Positions 11,927-25,200 of a stretch of DNA of 64,000 nucleotides are shown here, one piece after another; the stretch's first letter is position 1, and each line of letters starts with the position of its first letter. The notes beneath the pieces are model-generated. The model saw only the letters and a program-made list of their open reading frames with translations, did no database searches and was not told the DNA's origin. Origin of the DNA: Phragmites australis (Eukaryota > Streptophyta > Magnoliopsida > Poales > Poaceae); assembly GCF_958298935.1 (NCBI RefSeq), contig NC_084921.1, forward strand, positions 48,161,001 through 48,225,000. The letters are read 5' to 3'. The translations under genes were made by a program, and so were the position numbers.

Positions 11927-12818
11927 AGGGATAAAAACGGTAGAAAACGATCGGAAAAGATCTAAATCATTCTTAGTATCATATGTTCGATCCGAAGCGA
12001 ATACAACGTTGATAATACGAGAAAACCGAAATGGTGTTATCGGGATGAAAATATATCGGTATCGATCGGGAATCGATAATTCAAACTCGAAAGCACCAGT
12101 CCTCGAGCTTCATTATAGTAACTAAATTGTTTGTAAGGATTTTGGATATGACAGTGGAAGAGAATGATCCAAATATTTCACATAATAGCAAACCACAAAA
12201 CGATGAATTGTGATACCCAATCCTAGTTGTTTTATGGGTAAGTTTGTCTCTGTTGCTTCGTGAACTCGTGGCATCAACAACAGTGGCGTGTCGGGTCACA
12301 TCCGCAGCTTCGCATCGCTTGGGGATGGTGGGACAGGGCGACGTCGCATCGTGTCAGGGAAGTGAAGGCAGAGGAGGAAGTGCATTGAGGGCTTGAGGTG
12401 GTGGATCTGGGAGGTGGGATCTGGCTACTAGTGGATGCGAGGAGGGAGGTGCTCTAGCGACGATGGTTGTCTGCCCGTCTAGGGTTTGGACTGGCCGACG
12501 ACTGTCTGGGGTCAATCGTTAGCCTACCAAGGGCAACTGGGTGAATAGACAACGGGAGGTGGGGTGGGAGGTTGGGAGCCTGGGGGCCTACTGCTGTTGG
12601 GCCATGGGCCGTGCCCGAGTTGATGGACCATGGGAAGGAGAAACATGAATTTCTGACTAAAAACGGAAGAACTCGAAAACGATAAAAAATTATCAAAATC
12701 ATTTCCGCTATCATTTCAGTTTCTGTTTTTCCGATATATCTTTTTCGGTTGCTACAGTCGGAGAAGTTCGAAGACAATCTCCGGAATACCGAGAATTACC
12801 ATTTTTGTTTTCATCCCT
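11927..12818. mobile_element. Non-autonomous hAT-like element
   Basis: The left end AGGGATAAAAACGGT and the right end ...TTTTCATCCCT form a short terminal inverted repeat (AGGGATGAAAAC class). The flanking 8-mers ACTTGTTT (11919-11926) and ACTTTTGT (12819-12826) look like a slightly mutated 8-bp hAT target duplication. Subterminal stretches rich in GAAAACGAT and GATAAAAAATTATC face each other. The centre (about 12300-12610) is GC-rich and unlike the AT-rich arms, so it may be captured or nested DNA. There is no transposase frame. Confidence 0.65.
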
Positions 12819-13107
12819 ACTTTTGTTAATAAGATTCCTGAACTTGAGGGCCAGTTTGGAACTGAGAATCGGTTATTCTCACCCGATTTAGGAGAATTGG
12901 TACCTAAATGACTGTTTCCGGCATGAATCGATCCGAAACATTTCTTTTTTTAACGTGATGTGAGAAACAGCCCTAGAGATGTTTCTCAGGAGAAACACCC
13001 ACTAGATTCCCAACATGCCCCCACCCTCCATCCGCACGCCACCGCCTGCGCGTGGTGCCTCTCACGCGTAGGTGTGGACCGCCCACACGTTGAAGACGAA
13101 GCTAAGT

Positions 13108-13394
13108 GCCTGTTTGGTAGAGCTCTCCTTGATTCAAATTCTCTGTGGGGAGTGATTCTCTGGATCAAGTGATTTTGTGACTGAAAGTGATTCTCTAAAA
13201 TAAAATATATGGAGGAAATGATTCTCTGCGGGAAGTGAATCAAGGGAAGCTACTTCTTTTAGCAACTTCTAGTTCATTTCAGAGAATCACTCTCACCGAT
13301 TCCATTCAGAGAGTTAAAAGCCGAAAGCTGCTGTTTGGCAGAGCTCCCCTAATTCCAACCAGGAAGCTGCTCTGAGAGCTCTGCCAAATAAGCC
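13108..13394. mobile_element. MITE with GCCTGTTTGGTAGAGCTC termini
   Basis: The left end GCCTGTTTGGTAGAGCTCTC is matched in inverted form by GAGAGCTCTGCCAAATAAGC at the right. CTAAGT flanks both sides (13102-13107 and 13395-13400). The 287-bp body has further inverted phrases (GATTCTCT / AGAGAATC), so it can fold on itself. A second inner GTTTGGCAGAGCTCCCC near 13332 suggests partial internal duplication. It is probably a hAT-derived MITE. Confidence 0.7.
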
Positions 13395-13400
13395 CTAAGT

Positions 13401-15349
13401 GAGCCAAGCTGCAGTGCCTAGCGCGCATGGGCCTCGGCGCTTGCTCCCCCGTTGCCATCGTCTGCACCGGAGGACAAGGGATGCGACAACCGCAACTTGG
13501 CGAGGAGGATCTTAGGTGGCGATAGGGAAGACGATGGTGGGAGGAGGAGGAGCCCGATTGCCACTGACCAGCGCGTCTCAGCCATCGGTATGAAGAGTTG
13601 GATGGGTTCTCGTCTGGCTAGTTAGTATAGTAGTAGTAGGAGACTAAGACTAAGCCTTTCAAAATTCTCTTTCCATTCTTTTTCCTGCAAGTTTCTCCAA
13701 AAAAAGACGTTTGTTTATTGACATGCGCTACATGTTAAAATTGCTAGTATCCATGAAATAATCACTAAAAACAAAAAAAATAGGATAAAGCTAAATTAAT
13801 CAATTGTACCACCATTATCTCTTTTCAAGAAATCAAATACAATCAACTAGCCAGAAGATTACTGATGGTAATTTTGATTCAACGGAAAATCTAGAATCAA
13901 AGTGTTTCTGAGTAAATCTGGATCCAGTCTAATGACTAACAGACCTTGACGGTGTGAATAGGACGTACGGACACCGACTGCACTGCAGACTGTAGTCTTA
14001 CACTGTTTGCCTTGCAAACGTCCAGAGGCGAAGAATATCAGGTGCTGATTGCTAATCAGGAGAAGGAAAGGGTGTTTGGTAAACGTCGCGGAGTGGATGA
14101 CGATGGCGATGGCAATGGCCCGATGGCGAGTCCCAGATGTCTACCTAGTAATGGCATATCTTTACCTCAAGTGGTAAGGAATGATACCGAGTTTTGCAGA
14201 TTATTCTACTGCAGAGTGAAGAGTGAACACGCAAAAGTTTTGCCGGTCGCTTTCTTGAGTGAGGCAGTGGCAGTGGTGCTGACCGTTAATAATTTTGCTA
14301 GTACGTAAAACTCATGTAGAATATTGTACTGTAAATTGTTTATCTGGCACAGTACCTGGTTACTGCTGTGTGTACTAAATTTTCTTGCCTGGCATCGACT
14401 ATGCAGGAAATAGAATCTGGGTTAAGAAGGACTATGCAGGGTGTTTCCGCAAGATGGAATGTTCAAAAGAATAGAAAGATCATTCAATGATATACTGAAA
14501 ACCAATACTACCGAAAATATATTTTTTGGTTCGCCATAGCCACCCGTCGGCAAATTTACTAACATCATGCAGAGACTTTTTAGATGAAGGTAAACAAGTA
14601 CTTCACGTCTTCGTTCATGATTATGACGTTCATAAACCATGAAAATCTGATACATAATCTGGTAATCGAGACTGGACTTCATAATGCAACAACAAAGGTG
14701 AGAATCGATGCAATGTGTCTGCTATGAGAGTGGAGCCAGAGAAAGTCGAGAAAGAGACTCCGCAGTTTGTTGGTATATATCGATCGTGATTGTAAAAGTT
14801 GTGAGTAATGCTTGCTTTCAATTCGATGTCTCTTAACAGTTCCAAATTTCAGCGATAACGTATATGTACCGAATGGGATCCCTCTAGGAATCTACATCCG
14901 AATTTTAGAAAACGAACGCAGAGAAAAAGAAAAGGTCTACGAAGATTACAGCTTCCGTTACAAATTCTGGACCTTGATTGCCTGATCGGATACAGCTTTC
15001 CTGCGACCATATCCCTTGGAAAATGTAACGGACACGGTTTAGCAGACAGAAATGAACTGTAAACTTGACTGACCAGAGAGATACCCCATGCATGAATGCC
15101 AGAAGACTCTTTCAACTTAATCTGTCCTGGCTTGACCTGACCAAAAAAACATGCACCTAAATCACTGTACAAATTGTCAAAACTTGCTGACGTCCTACCT
15201 TTAGCAACTTGCAATATATTTTTCTCCTCCTTGCTGTTGTCCGTCCCACCTTGCTGATGTGCAAGCAAGTGCCCACTTCATACCAAGGCACCAACCGCAC
15301 CCTTCACACATCACCACGTTTTCTGCAGGATTAAGACGCACTAACCTCT
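13401..15349. other. Intergenic, no gene recognised
   Basis: The longest frames (98 codons on + near 14012, 139 codons on - near 15268) lack domains, family resemblance or splice-linked continuation. No terminal repeats were found. Confidence 0.4.
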
Positions 15350-15357
15350 CTTGTGCT

Positions 15358-16532
15358 CAAGGTTCACGTTACCGACGGTAACCGAAAAACCGCGGTAACC
15401 GCGATTACCCGTCAAAAATTCAAAAAAATTAGGAGAAAATTCATTCGGCAAATTTTGAATTTTTACGAAAAAATCGTGTTTTTGTCCTCTCGGTAACCGC
15501 TCGGTTTTGGTCGGTTACTGAGCAGTTTGGGTCGGTTACCGAGTGATTTTCTCGTATTTTTTATTTGGTCGGTTACCGAGCGGTTTGGATCAGTAACCGC
15601 TCGGTTTTCTCGATTTATTGAGCGGTTTTATCGAATTTCAGCGCAGTTCAACAAAAAACCTAAAAAAGGGTTCAATCTTGTAAAATCAATAACTAATTCA
15701 TCTGAGCTTCAAATCAAGTTAAACAAATTTTGTTGGCTTCCTTGTAACATGATCTACATGATAAAAGTATTTATACTCATAAAAAAGTTCAAAATTTTCT
15801 GTGAGAAATTTTATTTTTTAAACAAAGTTAAATGCATAGTTTACTCTTTGCTAATCCAAAAATCATGAAACTAATTTTGTTAGTCTTCTTACATGATCCT
15901 ATATCTTTTAAAAATATATGAACTCATGAATTAGTTATTGTAACATGCATGATTGTGTAAATGTGTTGCGACTAGATTAATTCATAACTGACCCATCACA
16001 CCTCAAAAATTAGTGAAACCACTTTCATTAGCTTATTTATATTATGATTTACGTAGAAAAAATAATAGTAGACATGAAAAAGTTAATTACAGTGCTGTTT
16101 CTTAACATATTCACTTTATGCTTGTGAACTTTGTAAAAATCATAGAGAATTTAATAAAACTCTAAATAAAGTGAAATCAATTTTAAAGATTCTCTTAAAA
16201 TATGTTTTATACAAGAAAAATATGTGTTTGCATGTTACACTTTTCCTTAACGTGAGTTAATAATTGAGTCGCATGCTTCAATTTTTTTTTTCATTTTTTT
16301 CAAACATTCTCCCTATAGAATATGATGCAAACGATATTATTTTTGAAATTTTTTTTCACAGAAGGCCTTAGAATTGTGTCTAGTTTTTTTTAAGATTTGT
16401 TTTGAATTTTTTTATTTTTTTTGAATTTTTTGAATTTAAATTTCGATTACTGTTCGGTTTCTGAAACCGGACCGGACCGGGAAGTTCGGTAACCGCGATT
16501 TTTGAGCGGTTACCGACGGTTTTTTAACCCTG
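15358..16532. mobile_element. Non-autonomous hAT element with perfect 8-bp TSD
   Basis: It begins CAAGGTTCACGTTACCGACGG and ends CGACGGTTTTTTAACCCTG, an imperfect terminal inverted repeat. A perfect 8-bp duplication, CTTGTGCT, lies at 15350-15357 and 16533-16540, which is diagnostic of hAT transposition. Both arms are loaded with CGGTTACCG / GGTAACCG motifs, typical hAT subterminal transposase-binding repeats. The 0.8-kb AT-rich centre encodes nothing recognisable. Confidence 0.85.
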
Positions 16533-16540
16533 CTTGTGCT

Positions 16541-18727
16541 TGCCAACGTGTACAGTCTCATGTCGTACTACTCTCCCTACCCTACATAAGCTTTCATTTC
16601 TCCTTTTTCTTGACATCTCTCAGATAAGATGCTCACAGCTGTTTGATATTGATGTACACCGTACAGTCTCTCCATCTGCAAAACTAAGGCTCACTAATCT
16701 CTAAAAACAATAAGCTACCAACGACAAGTCTCGATCCTTTCATCTTTTCTTTTTGGTTGAGGGAAGAAGGTGCATGATTTGCTACTGACTTAAAATGGCG
16801 AACATTATATTGACCAGCTCGGTTTCTCCTACGGATCATCCTTTTTCGCAGGAGTTCCGTGGTAGATATAGATGTGCAGAATAAGTGCCTCATTTAGTCT
16901 TTAGGTAGGGAAATAGGTAAAGGCTAAATTTAGTTAGCAACTAGTCATTATAGGACATATGATCAAATGATAACCAATTTTAGATGTATTATCAAATATT
17001 GATTAACTTTGGAATATATAATCAATTTTCCACCGAATTGATCTAGCCATGTGCTTAGCGCGTCCAAAGTATTATAGGTTACTAATCCGTCATGTATCTC
17101 AAAGTATTTCAATCGTCTGCTTACCACGTCGTCGCCGAAGCATACAGGAAACAACAGCAGCAACAGGAATGAACGCACCTGCATTTTCCAATGGTTTCGG
17201 CAAGCTCCGTACGTGTCATGGAAAAAACGCGTCTGAAACGAGAGGATTCAGCGAGGAGCAGTTGAACGAGCGGCCCAGTTTTTCGCCACTAAACTTGTGA
17301 CGACTCGCGCGGCCTGATTGATCGGCCGGCGTGCGAGACATGCGGTGCAGGTGCGATCGCAATCTCTCCCGCCGCGGCCGATCTCGTCTCGTGAGATGCA
17401 GGGCGACCGGCGACGCTACGCGCATGTCAACTCCCCGGCTCTTCTCCCCTGCAGGCCGGTGCTGTTGTCTTGGCGTATAAACAACTGTGATTTGGCAATG
17501 ATGGAGCACCTAATCATAGGGTGCTTTTAGTTCTAGAAATGGTGTGAGGTGGTGATTAATTCGTCTATCTTTGGTCGGGTGTGAATACTGCTTTATCTAA
17601 CGACATCGATTGTAGCTATTGTGCATTCTTTTTCTGAAATTCCAGAGGCAATGTTTGTTTTTATCACGTCAAAAGGTCACCAGTGATAATCTCCTTTTCT
17701 GCTGATTGGAAAAGGAAAACCGAATCAACGTTAAGCTCGCTGTCAGTCGAGCTGGCAACAGGGGCAAAGCTCTTGTAATATGTGCGATAATGAGAGCATG
17801 AATATTAAAATTTCACAAATAACATAACAAGAGCAACAGTAAATAAATATCATATACATGATCGTGGAAGAGTATGCCACCAACATAATAACATATATAA
17901 CAACCATCATGTATAGATATTTAGAACAATATGTGAAATTAAACTTTTGCTCTCAGACAACTCTTTCAGTTAGCTGCAGAACTCAAATGTTCTACTCCCA
18001 AACGAATCATTAATCATATCACAAATTGGATAAGTATAACGAGATCAAACCTAGATAAAGATCTTGAACTAAAGTTCTCTAAAAATGCTATAGCCTCTTA
18101 GACAAGCCTAGTGATCAAATTCTTAAGCACTAAAGAAAATAAGCACCTATATGATATGAGACTAGCGGCACAACAGAGACCAACAAAACAAGAACCTTAG
18201 TTATTGAATCAACATGACATACTGCTCTTCCAAATATCAATCAACAGTTTAAACTCAAAATAAAGTAAACAACAGCACCTGTCCAGGGGCTCAACACAAC
18301 AAGACAGTAAATTGAACAACTACAGAATCGGTATGCAGGAACCGATCAAAGAGAATCAAAGTGCAAAACCAATTACTGCCAAAGTCATCCAGCACTCAGA
18401 GAACCACTCAAGATCTTATCTATTGCACTCAACTAAACAAGTCCAATTTCAATGAACTAAACATCATCGAGCATAAGACCCTACAAACATGTTGTTCAAT
18501 AAAAAAAGAGTAAAAAAAAAGTAACATAGAAATATGTTAGAAGGAGCAGACAAGAGGGGCAAGGCATGACTCGAAGGTCGCAGTCCCAGAAATCCAATTG
18601 TTCGCCGTTGCCATCAGCGAGAAGGAAGACAGAGATACAATGCTCTACCACACTGCGACGGCACATGTGAGCAAGCATCGGCTCCGCAGCTCCAAACACC
18701 ACCAATCTTTCACTTTTCAACCGCTAA
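16541..18727. other. Intergenic, no gene recognised
   Basis: Only short frames are present. 17200-17460 is GC-rich but gives antisense-overlapping frames without domains. 17800-18500 is AT-rich with no terminal repeats that I could pair. Confidence 0.4.
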
Positions 18728-19275
18728 AGACGTCCAAATGGGCCGTGCCTACTGGGTCGGCCTGAGGCACGGCACTGTAGGCAAGGCCCAGGCACGGTAC
18801 GGCCCGATCACCGACGGGCCGGACCGGCACGGCACGAGGCCACGGGCCGTGCCTGGGCCGAGCGTGCGGCACGACGGGCCGGCACGGCACGACCCGGCCG
18901 AGTCGGGCCGGCACAGGCACGTCCCAGCCCAGGTCGGTCCGGCCCGGCACATATTTTCTATTTTTTATCTATATTTTTAATTTTAGCTATTTTTAAATAT
19001 TTTTTTATCTATTCTTTTATATTTTTATCTATTTTCTATATATTTTTTATTTTTTTATATTTTTTTATCTATTTCGGCCCGTCAGGCCGAAATCGTGCCC
19101 GGGCTGGCCCGGCACGGCACGATCACCGACGGGCCGTGCCGTGGGCTGAGGGGAAGGCACGCGGGCCGGCACGACACGGCCCGTTACTGTACATGGGTCG
19201 TTTGGGCCGTGCCGTAGCCGGACCGTACCGAGTCGGGCCCGTGCCGAGCTGGCACGAATGGTCTATTTGGCCATG
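18728..19275. mobile_element. GGCCGTGCC-rich foldback element
   Basis: GC-rich arms with many copies of GGCCGTGCC, GGCACGGCAC and CGACGGGCCG in both orientations flank an AT-rich centre made of TTTTTTATCTAT repeats (18955-19075). The outer ends CCAAATGGGCCGTGCC and ...CTATTTGG pair roughly in inverted orientation. Such hAT-related elements are common in grasses. I could not define a target duplication, so the boundaries are approximate. The ORFs inside are GC-repeat shadows. Confidence 0.6.
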
Positions 19276-22060
19276 TTTACCAACCGCATCGGCTAAACCC
19301 CGGACTCTAACTCATCGATGCAAAGCCGAGAGGAAAGACCGAGGAAAAAAACATGAATCAATCTCATGTCCAAAGATGACAAAACCAGGGAGAAGGTAAA
19401 AGGAATGTCTTGGACGCCATCACACACCATGATTCAGTCCGTACCTCCGAATTAGGCTCGCGCCCCTCCATCTAGCCACTCCTGTGCCAATCCAGCGGCC
19501 ACCAAAGCAGCCAACAGAGGCCCACGTGCACACGAAAGAGCGGAGGACTCGAAGGATCAGGAGCACGTGCGGCTAACAATCATTGCTGGTGCAGCTTGCA
19601 GGTTTCGCACTGACCCGGGTTGTCCTGGCCCCTGGCTAGACAGAGACAGAGACCCACCGACAGCGAGCTCCACTGGCGCAAACGGGGATCAGCCTCACCG
19701 GAAAACTCTCGCGGTCTCGCCTTTTGATCGTTTTCAGGTGTCGCGTTTCGAGCCGCCGTGGGCGCGAAAGCGGCCTCGTCATGTGATGGGGCAGTTGAAT
19801 GTGAACTCCCACGGCTTCTTCGACAGCTTGTGTTTGCAGAAAACTCAAACACTGGCTGGTTTCGGTTTCCAGCTGCCTAGGACTGAAGAAGCTACTGATA
19901 GAGTTTGGAGAACAATGGTCAAGAAAATTGGTGAGCTAACCTTCCTGTAGGTCCAGTCGTTATCACCAAGCAAGCTGTTACTGTTACATAAATCATGTGT
20001 TATTTAGGATCCTGAATGTTGGTACTCGATCGGTAGCAAGGCGAGCATAATTTGTAAAAAGCTCTCCTTCAGGTGGGAGTATTTGTTCAGAGATTGAAGT
20101 GATAGGTCGTAAAGATGCCACCACTAAAGTATCGCAGACAAGATTTCAGATCAATGGCGCCTTTCGGAAAAGCTCGAGCATGCGATGCCTTTCACATCTG
20201 TTGCTTTTGCGAACTTCAAAGAAGCGAGGTTACCTGACAGACAGTATCACAGTACACGCCCACGAATTTCAGATGCGTCAGAAGTTTGATGCCTGACTGC
20301 AAACAACACTCATATACTCACAAGCAAGGTATTAATTGATATGTACCGTGAGACGAATTCTTTCTGAACCCGACCACATTGCTTGTGCTTTCCTACGTCA
20401 AATCCAGAGACCATCTCGTTTCTGTTCCGACATGAGATGGCAGGCAGCACAAAGAGGTTACAGATCAGCCTTACTATTCTCTACCAACTCATCATTCCGT
20501 CCAGTATGCAAGGATGCCTTAGAATCACATCAAACCTTACCCTGACTTTCCGGTCGTTTCGAATTTCGATCAGAAAAAAAAGTTTGTTGCTTGGTCCCGT
20601 GTGTTGCACAGAACAGGCAAAACTTTTTTTTGAACGAAACAGGCAGGAGAGGGAACAGGCAAACTTGAACATGCCTTGCATGTACTCACGCAGAACTCTA
20701 GTTTAAAAGTGATATTTTACAGTAAGTAAAAGAAAGATCGAAGACTACAACCAATATAATATCAATTTAATTTCAAGCACTCCTGAATTCCTTATGAAGA
20801 TAGCAGAGATTATTATTGGTAGGATCACACAGCTTTCAGATTGCTTGGCGACAGGAAAAAAGACGGTCGGCATGGCTGCACTGCCTGCACGGGCCTTGCA
20901 CGCAATGTCCACTGTAACAACAGCAGAAAGACCAAGCTTATCCTGGCTGGAAGGTAGCGATCGTGTGGCTCCAGCTTCTACGTACTTAGCAGCGCACGTG
21001 TACCGGAGCCGGATACATACATAATTTGTTTCCATACTTTTTTTTGTTTGTTTGGAAAAGAGGAAGAAAGCATCGCGATCGTCTTCGTCTCGTACGCGAC
21101 AAGTATTGACAGCGACTGTGGTGGTTCTTGGCTTAAGTTTTGGAGGGGCCTTTGATAGGGCCAGGGTAGATATAATGATAATTTTTTGGGTGTATTTTTG
21201 TGCTAACCACGTGCAAAGAGTACATGTCACAAAACACGCTCTCTTGCATTTCGTATCAGTCCATCATAATAATCCATAAACTTGTCCTCAATAACAGTAG
21301 TTAGTTCATGCATCACTTTTCCTCCTATTTTTTTACCATCTAATAAAAACTCTTAAAATTTAAATAATTTATCTTTTTTTTTATCTATTCTCGTCCTCCA
21401 ACCTTCTGATCTTATTACTAACTATAGATATGAGACTCGCCCTCTAACTTTCCCGTCTAATAAAAATAAATAAATAAATAGGAGAAAAATTAATAGAATA
21501 ATCTTTTTTATCATATCTAAAATCAAATTATAATATTACTTTTGACGTACTATATAGTGTATCTGTATCTATATATCTCAAATTTATATTTAATGTTATC
21601 ATATTTATTATTTATATTTTTTAATAGAGAAACACTTAGCTAGTTAGCTAAAAAAAACTCAGCTTTTCCTCTCCGCCCACCGATTACCGCCGTGGCCTGC
21701 CACCCGCGGCAAAGCCTGCCAGAGACCAGCACACACGACACGCACCCTCAAACCCCCGAGCAGGCTGCGAGCACCGCCGTCCCCCGGCAAAAGAGCAGGC
21801 GCCACGTTGCTTTGCCTGGCTACCAAACGCCCCGATCCCATCTCCGCATGTTCCTCATCCGACGGCGCCCGGACGGCCACGCGTGCCCGGACCTTGCCTG
21901 CGCGGGAAGGAAGATAAGCTCGCGCGATACGCTGGTGCGGTTACGACTCGCCGGCCCGATATCTCGCGGGGAAAGGCCCGCGGCCCACGTGGACCGTAGA
22001 TAGTGCATCCGACGGTTCGCGCTCCGTCGTCAGGTGGATCCCTGTGGCAGCGCGGCTCCT
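19276..22060. other. Intergenic and RBOH upstream region
   Basis: No gene recognised. A 127-codon + frame at 19567 and a 161-codon - frame at 21230 have no domain. 21280-21660 is AT-rich. From about 21700 the sequence becomes GC-rich and leads into the RBOH promoter. Confidence 0.4.
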
Positions 22061-22066
22061 CAACGG

Positions 22067-22074
22067 CTATAATT
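22067..22074 (+). promoter_or_regulatory. Possible TATA element of RBOH
   Basis: CTATAATT sits in otherwise GC-rich DNA about 150 bp before the RBOH start codon, a plausible distance for a plant TATA box and leader. This rests on position and sequence only. Confidence 0.3.
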
Positions 22075-22224
22075 GGGAGAGGACACGCATGTTACCCGCC
22101 ATTTCTGTCCCCTTCTTCAGCCACCCTCCCCTCCCCTGCAGGTGGGCCCGCCGCGATCCTCCGGTGAGCTAGCCGACGGCGAGCAGCATTGTGTTTTCTG
22201 GGCGGGCGGGCGGGCGCGCGCTGC

Positions 22225-25200
22225 ATGGAGGGGTACGCGGACCAGCGGCCGCCGCCGCTGGAGGGCATCACCGTCGACGGGGGCAGGACGCAGCAGCATG
22301 GGGCGGGGGCGGGGGCGGGGAGGCCCCCGCCGGCGCCCGGGTTCTCGCGCGGGCTGATGAAGCAGCCGTCGAGGCTTGCGTCCGGGGTGCGGCAGTTCGC
22401 GTCGCGGGTGTCGATGAAGGTGCCGGAGGGGATGGCCGGCATGCGGCCGGGCAAGATGACGCGGATGCAGTCCAGCACTCAGATTGGGTTGCGCGGCCTG
22501 CGCTTCCTCGACAAGACCTCCGGCGGCAAGGAGGGGTGGAAGGCCGTGGAGCGCCGCTTCGACGAGATGAACAAGGGCGGCCGACTCCTCAAGGAGAGCT
22601 TCGGCAAGTGCATCGGTGAGTACTACCGATCGACTGATCGAGTTTTCCACTTCGTCTTTTTTTTTTAACAAAAAAAAACCCCGAAGTTTGCCACTTCGCC
22701 GGTTGGCCATACGCTGGCTAAGAGGTTTGGTGTGATCCAGAATGGAAAATAGACTCCAAACAATCAATCGCTGAAAAGAACTGCAAATCCCTGGTAAACT
22801 GCAATGAGTATGAATCGAACTCTTGTGTTGGAGGCATCTTGTTTGTTTTTATTTATCATTTTTTTACTCGAAATAGTTCCTTGATGATATCATGAACTGT
22901 GCCTGTTTGCCCAAAGAGTTGGCAGGACAAGCTTACCTAACTGAAATCCACTGTTTGCGTCCCTAAGAATTTTCTCAAATTAATGATTTTTCTCCAAAAT
23001 GATCCTTGGACAGTAATCAACTTGAAAAACAGCAAGGTCCTACTACATTCCTCTAAAAAAGCAAAATCCTAGTACAACCACCACCATAATTCTACCACAT
23101 GCTTTGATCAGTGGGCAAGTTGAATTATTTCTGGTCATCAGTTTTGATCTCTAATAGTGTCCGTGATTCATGGATGATCATGGTTGACTGATGGATCTGC
23201 TTCTCGAAGGCATGGGGGACTCCAAGGAGTTTGCCGGCGAGCTGTTCGTGGCGCTGGCAAGGCGTAGGAACATCGAGCCAGAGGACGGCATCACCAAGGA
23301 GCAGCTCAAGGAGTTCTGGGAAGAGATGACCGATCAGAACTTTGACTCGCGGCTGCGCATTTTCTTTGACATGTAAAGGTCCACCTCCCCCTCGTTCCAG
23401 CGCCACTGGCACACGGATTATTCACCTACTGATCGAATGAAATCCTATATGCATCTCACGCAGGTGCGACAAGAACGGCGATGGGATGCTCACTGAAGAT
23501 GAGGTAAAAGAGGTGAGGAATTCACTGAACGGGTATGATGATCCGATCTTGTAGTACATCATCAACGGATTAATTTGGTTTTTCCATTGTTTTTTTTTCT
23601 CGGCAGGTTATTATAATGAGCGCGTCGGCGAACAAGCTGGCCAAGTTGAAGGGGAACGCCGCGACCTACGCGTCCCTGATCATGGCGGAGCTCGACCCCG
23701 ACGACCGCGGGTACATCGAGGTCGTACTCGTACAGAAACATTGCTTGCTTTGTGATCAGGAGGCATGAGTGATCTGGTTTGCTTACGGCGTGCTTCGACA
23801 ATGCAGATTTGGCAGCTGGAGACGTTGCTCCGGGGGATGGTGAGCGCGCAGGCGCCAGAGAAGCTGAAGCGGACGACGTCGAGCCTAGCACGGACGATGA
23901 TCCCGTCGCGGTACCGGAGCCCGCTGAAGCGGCACATCTCCAAGACGGTGGACTTCATCCACGAGAACTGGAAGCGGATATGGCTCGTCACGCTGTGGCT
24001 GGTGGTCAACGTCGGCCTGTTCGTGTACAAGTTCGAGCAGTACGAGCGCCGCGCCTCGTTCCAGGTGATGGGCTACTGCGTCTGCGTCGCCAAGGGCGCA
24101 GCCGAGACGCTCAAGCTCAACATGGCGCTCATCCTGCTGCCCGTCTGCCGGAACACGCTGACGACGCTCAGGTCCACCGCGCTCGGCAAGGTCATACCCT
24201 TCGACGACAACATCAACTTCCACAAGGTACAGCGCTGAACTGGAACTGACCCGTGACACCAGACGTAGAAGTGTAGAACTAGCTAGCTTAACTGCATCAT
24301 CTGAACCCTTCGCTGCTGTGATCACAACATCAGGTCATCGCGCTGTCAATCGCGATCGCCACGGCGATCCACACGCTCGCGCACGTCACCTGCGACTTCC
24401 CAAGGCTGATCAGCTGTCCAACGGACAAGTTCATGGCCACCTTGGGGCCGAACTTTCACTACAAGCAGCCGACGTACCCGGGCCTGCTGGAGAGCGCCCC
24501 TGGGGTCACCGGCATCCTCATGATCATCATAATGTCGTTCTCCTTCACGCTGGCGACGCACTCCTTCAGGCGGAGCGTGGTGAAGTTGCCGTCGCCGCTG
24601 CACCACCTGGCCGGTTTCAATGCCTTCTGGTACGCCCACCACCTTCTGGTCCTCGCCTATGTCCTCCTGGCGGTCCACTCCTACTTCATATTCCTCACCA
24701 GGGAGTGGTACAAGAAGACGGTAATCCTCAGACACCTTCCTTGGACACAAATCTCCTTTTGTTTCCTTTGTAGATTCAATGTTGGGACCAGTAAAATGAA
24801 ATGACGATGATCTCAAATGTTCATGCAGACATGGATGTACCTGATTGTCCCTGTACTCTTCTATGCCTGTGAAAGAATTATCAGAAAAGTTCGTGAGAAC
24901 AACTATCGCGTGAGCATTCTGAAGGTAAGCTACCGGATTAACATGATTTGGGTCATTCTTACTGTTAATTAATTAATCGAATGCTGTGATGTATATGCAG
25001 GCAGCAATTTATCCAGGAAATGTGCTCTCTATTCACATGAAAAAGCCACCAGGTTTCAAGTACAAGAGCGGGATGTACCTCTTTGTAAAATGCCCAGACG
25101 TCTCGCCTTTCGAATGGTATCATTTCATAGATCGTTGTATACATCTCCAAGACGTAACTTATCTGAGGTTATTGCTTACATGTCTCCAATGTTTGCAGGC

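Noticed and set aside
18717..18980. ORFs in the GGCCGTGCC element
   Set aside because: Pure translations of an interspersed GC repeat.
22092..22767. Antisense ORFs up to 216 codons over RBOH exon 1
   Set aside because: Shadows of the GC-rich first exon. The plus strand encodes a clear RBOH N-terminus that splices into the family core.
23562..24816. Other-frame ORFs of 109-157 codons across RBOH exons 5 and 6
   Set aside because: The RBOH frame accounts for this DNA; the others are shadows.
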